Shown piece by piece: positions 62,531-64,000 of a DNA stretch of 64,000 bases; within the stretch, counting starts at the first letter, position 1; every line of letters starts with the position of its first letter. The stretch spans positions 11,078,169-11,142,168 of the forward strand of contig CM022679.1 in assembly GCA_012295275.1 (NCBI GenBank). Reading direction: 5' to 3'. The notes under the pieces are model-generated. The model had not been told where the DNA came from. It saw only the letters and a program-made list of their open reading frames with translations, and ran no database searches. This stretch comes from Chrysomallon squamiferum (taxonomy: Eukaryota; Mollusca; Gastropoda; Neomphalida; Peltospiridae). The translations under genes and the position numbers were made by a program.

Positions 62531-62759
62531 TAACAAAACGGACTTTGTGCGTCCAAACGGTGATAAGGCATTAGCGGTCAATATAATTGATACTTCTTTC
62601 CGAAATCTTATATTTTGTAGGCCATTATTAGGGTGGACATGGTCATCTTTAAAAAAAAAAAAAAAGGTTTTCCATCACCCCTCCCCCGCCCGCCCAGTTT
62701 TCGGTTACAGAAGGGTCAGTTTATTTTCTCGGTCAACATATTTCCAGAAATGTCCTCAT

Positions 62760-63521
62760 ACGTCATAGTAGTGGCAGCAGGAATAGTAGATGTGATATAG
62801 AAGTAATAGTAGTTGTAGTAGTAGTAGTAGTAGATGTGATAGACGTAATAATAGTAGTAGTAGTAGTAGTAGATGTGATAGAAGTAATAGTAGTAGTAGT
62901 AGTAGTAGTAGATGTGATAGAAGTAATAGTAGTAGTAGTAGTAGATGTGATAGAAGTAATAGTAGTAGTAGTAGTAGTAGTAGTAGATGTGATGAGTAGT
63001 GATAGTAGTAGTAGTAGTAGTAGTAGATAGTAGTAGAGAGCAGTAGATGTGATAGAAGTAATAGTAGTAGTAGTAGTAGACGTGATAGAAGTAGTAGTAG
63101 TAGTAGATGTGATAGAAGTAATAGTAGTAGTAGTAGATGTGATAGAAGTATAGTATTAGTAGTAGTAGTAGATGTGACAGAAGTAATAGTAGTAGTAGTA
63201 ATAGCAGCAGTAGTAGTAGATGTGTTAGAAGTAATAGTAGAAGTAGTAGTAGTAGTAGTAGTAGTGGTTGTGATAGAAGTAATAGTAGTAATAGTAGTAG
63301 TAGTAGATGTGATAGATGTAATAGTAATGGTAGTAGTGGGAGTAGGAGGTAGTAGTAGTAGTAGTAGCAGTAAGGTAGTAGTAGTAGTAATAGCAGCATC
63401 AATAGTAGTAGTAGTAGTAGATGTTAGAAGTAATAGTAGTAAGTAATAGCAGCAGTAATAGTAGATGTGATAGAAGTAATAGTAATGGTAGTAGTAGTAG
63501 TAGAAGAAGAAGAAGAAGCAG

Positions 63522-63581
<60 letters not shown>

Positions 63582-63582
63582 A

Positions 63583-63656
<74 letters not shown>

Positions 63657-63668
63657 ATAGTAGTGTTG
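62760..63668 (+). repeat. TAG-based composite satellite with an embedded 20-mer
   Basis: A 900-base array of TAG runs interrupted about 16 times by variants of GATGTGATAGAAGTAATAG (for example near 62872, 62911, 62945, 63042, 63172 and 63463). It ends in an almost perfect TAG run (63520-63655). Intervals between the embedded units vary, so it is a mixed microsatellite/minisatellite. The 228-codon Leu/Tyr-rich minus-strand frame and Ser/Val-rich plus-strand frames are artefacts. Confidence 0.92.
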
Positions 63669-63772
63669 ATATTATTATGTTTTTTGTGTATGTTATAGTG
63701 CTGAAAAGGATGCTACTGTTTTTTCCATTATTCACTGTTATACTCATTATTACTTATTTATTATTTCTGTTG

Positions 63773-63803
<31 letters not shown>

Positions 63804-64000
63804 TGCTATTTTCATTATTATTATTACTAAATTCGGTCACCATTATAACTGAAAATATTTTTGATACATTATCCGAAAGTGGTCATGAGAAAATAACTTA
63901 AACTTGTGGCTTTCCCATGCTCGGAAAAACTGTGCTGTCCGACATTTAGTTTTTATTATTTTCTTACTTTTCTTATTTCTTTCTCTTCTTCTTTTTCGTT
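63669..64000. other. Non-coding sequence at the right edge
   Basis: Short ATC run (63774-63801) and AT-rich unique sequence. Nothing identifiable. Confidence 0.6.

Noticed and set aside
62716-63901. 228-, 144- and 107-codon frames rich in Leu, Tyr, Ser or Val
   Set aside because: They are translations of the TAG satellite.
1-64000. CRISPR arrays, bacterial operons, rRNA genes, intact transposon or viral coding domains
   Set aside because: None seen. Repeats are simple tandem types without spacer structure, and the splice-interrupted SoxE gene shows eukaryotic DNA.

Overview
This is an AT-rich (roughly one third GC by eye), gene-poor, microsatellite-rich animal DNA window. Two things can be identified with confidence: a three-exon SoxE-class transcription factor gene on the minus strand (coding exons at 53887-53529, 39873-39521 and 39243-38572), and a bantam microRNA hairpin on the plus strand (about 15599-15669). 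bantam is known from protostomes. Its sequence here, together with the SoxE intron positions, the 13.7 kb first intron and the heavy simple-repeat load, suggests a lophotrochozoan, most likely a mollusc. Species cannot be named from the sequence.

Layout. At 1-1070 there are signs of the 3' end of an unknown plus-strand transcript: a 47-base splice-bounded exon, then a terminal exon with a stop and poly(A) signals. From 1.1 to 14 kb the DNA is non-coding, with microsatellites, an E-box (CAGGT) cluster at 11.8 kb, and a decayed minisatellite at 14.03-14.59 kb. bantam follows at 15.6 kb, with a good splice donor about 85 bases after the hairpin. From 16 to 35.5 kb there is intergenic sequence, very low in complexity between 22.2 and 25.2 kb and broken by CpG-bearing unique islands at 26.6-27.5, 28.0-28.5 and 29.4-29.6 kb. 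The probable SoxE 3'UTR occupies about 35.5-38.57 kb. The SoxE coding exons and introns lie at 38.57-53.89 kb, the promoter region at 53.9-54.3 kb, and upstream DNA continues to the end with unique islands at 58.6-59.5 and 62.1-62.5 kb. A 900-base TAG-based satellite fills 62.76-63.67 kb.

SoxE carries the SoxE dimerisation region, an HMG box split by the family-typical phase-2 intron, and a TAM-like acidic block ending QYLPP. The coding sequence is continuous except for one apparent extra base in exon 3 near 38931. Without it the protein would be 460 residues.

The most interesting observation links the two genes. bantam and SoxE are convergent neighbours, and the putative SoxE 3'UTR carries two perfect bantam 8-mer seed matches (38488-38495 and 36775-36782) and one 7-mer match (35625-35631). 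Apart from the hairpin itself, I found no other plus-strand copies of that 8-mer in the window. This suggests that bantam may target its neighbour, which is an inference needing comparative and expression evidence.
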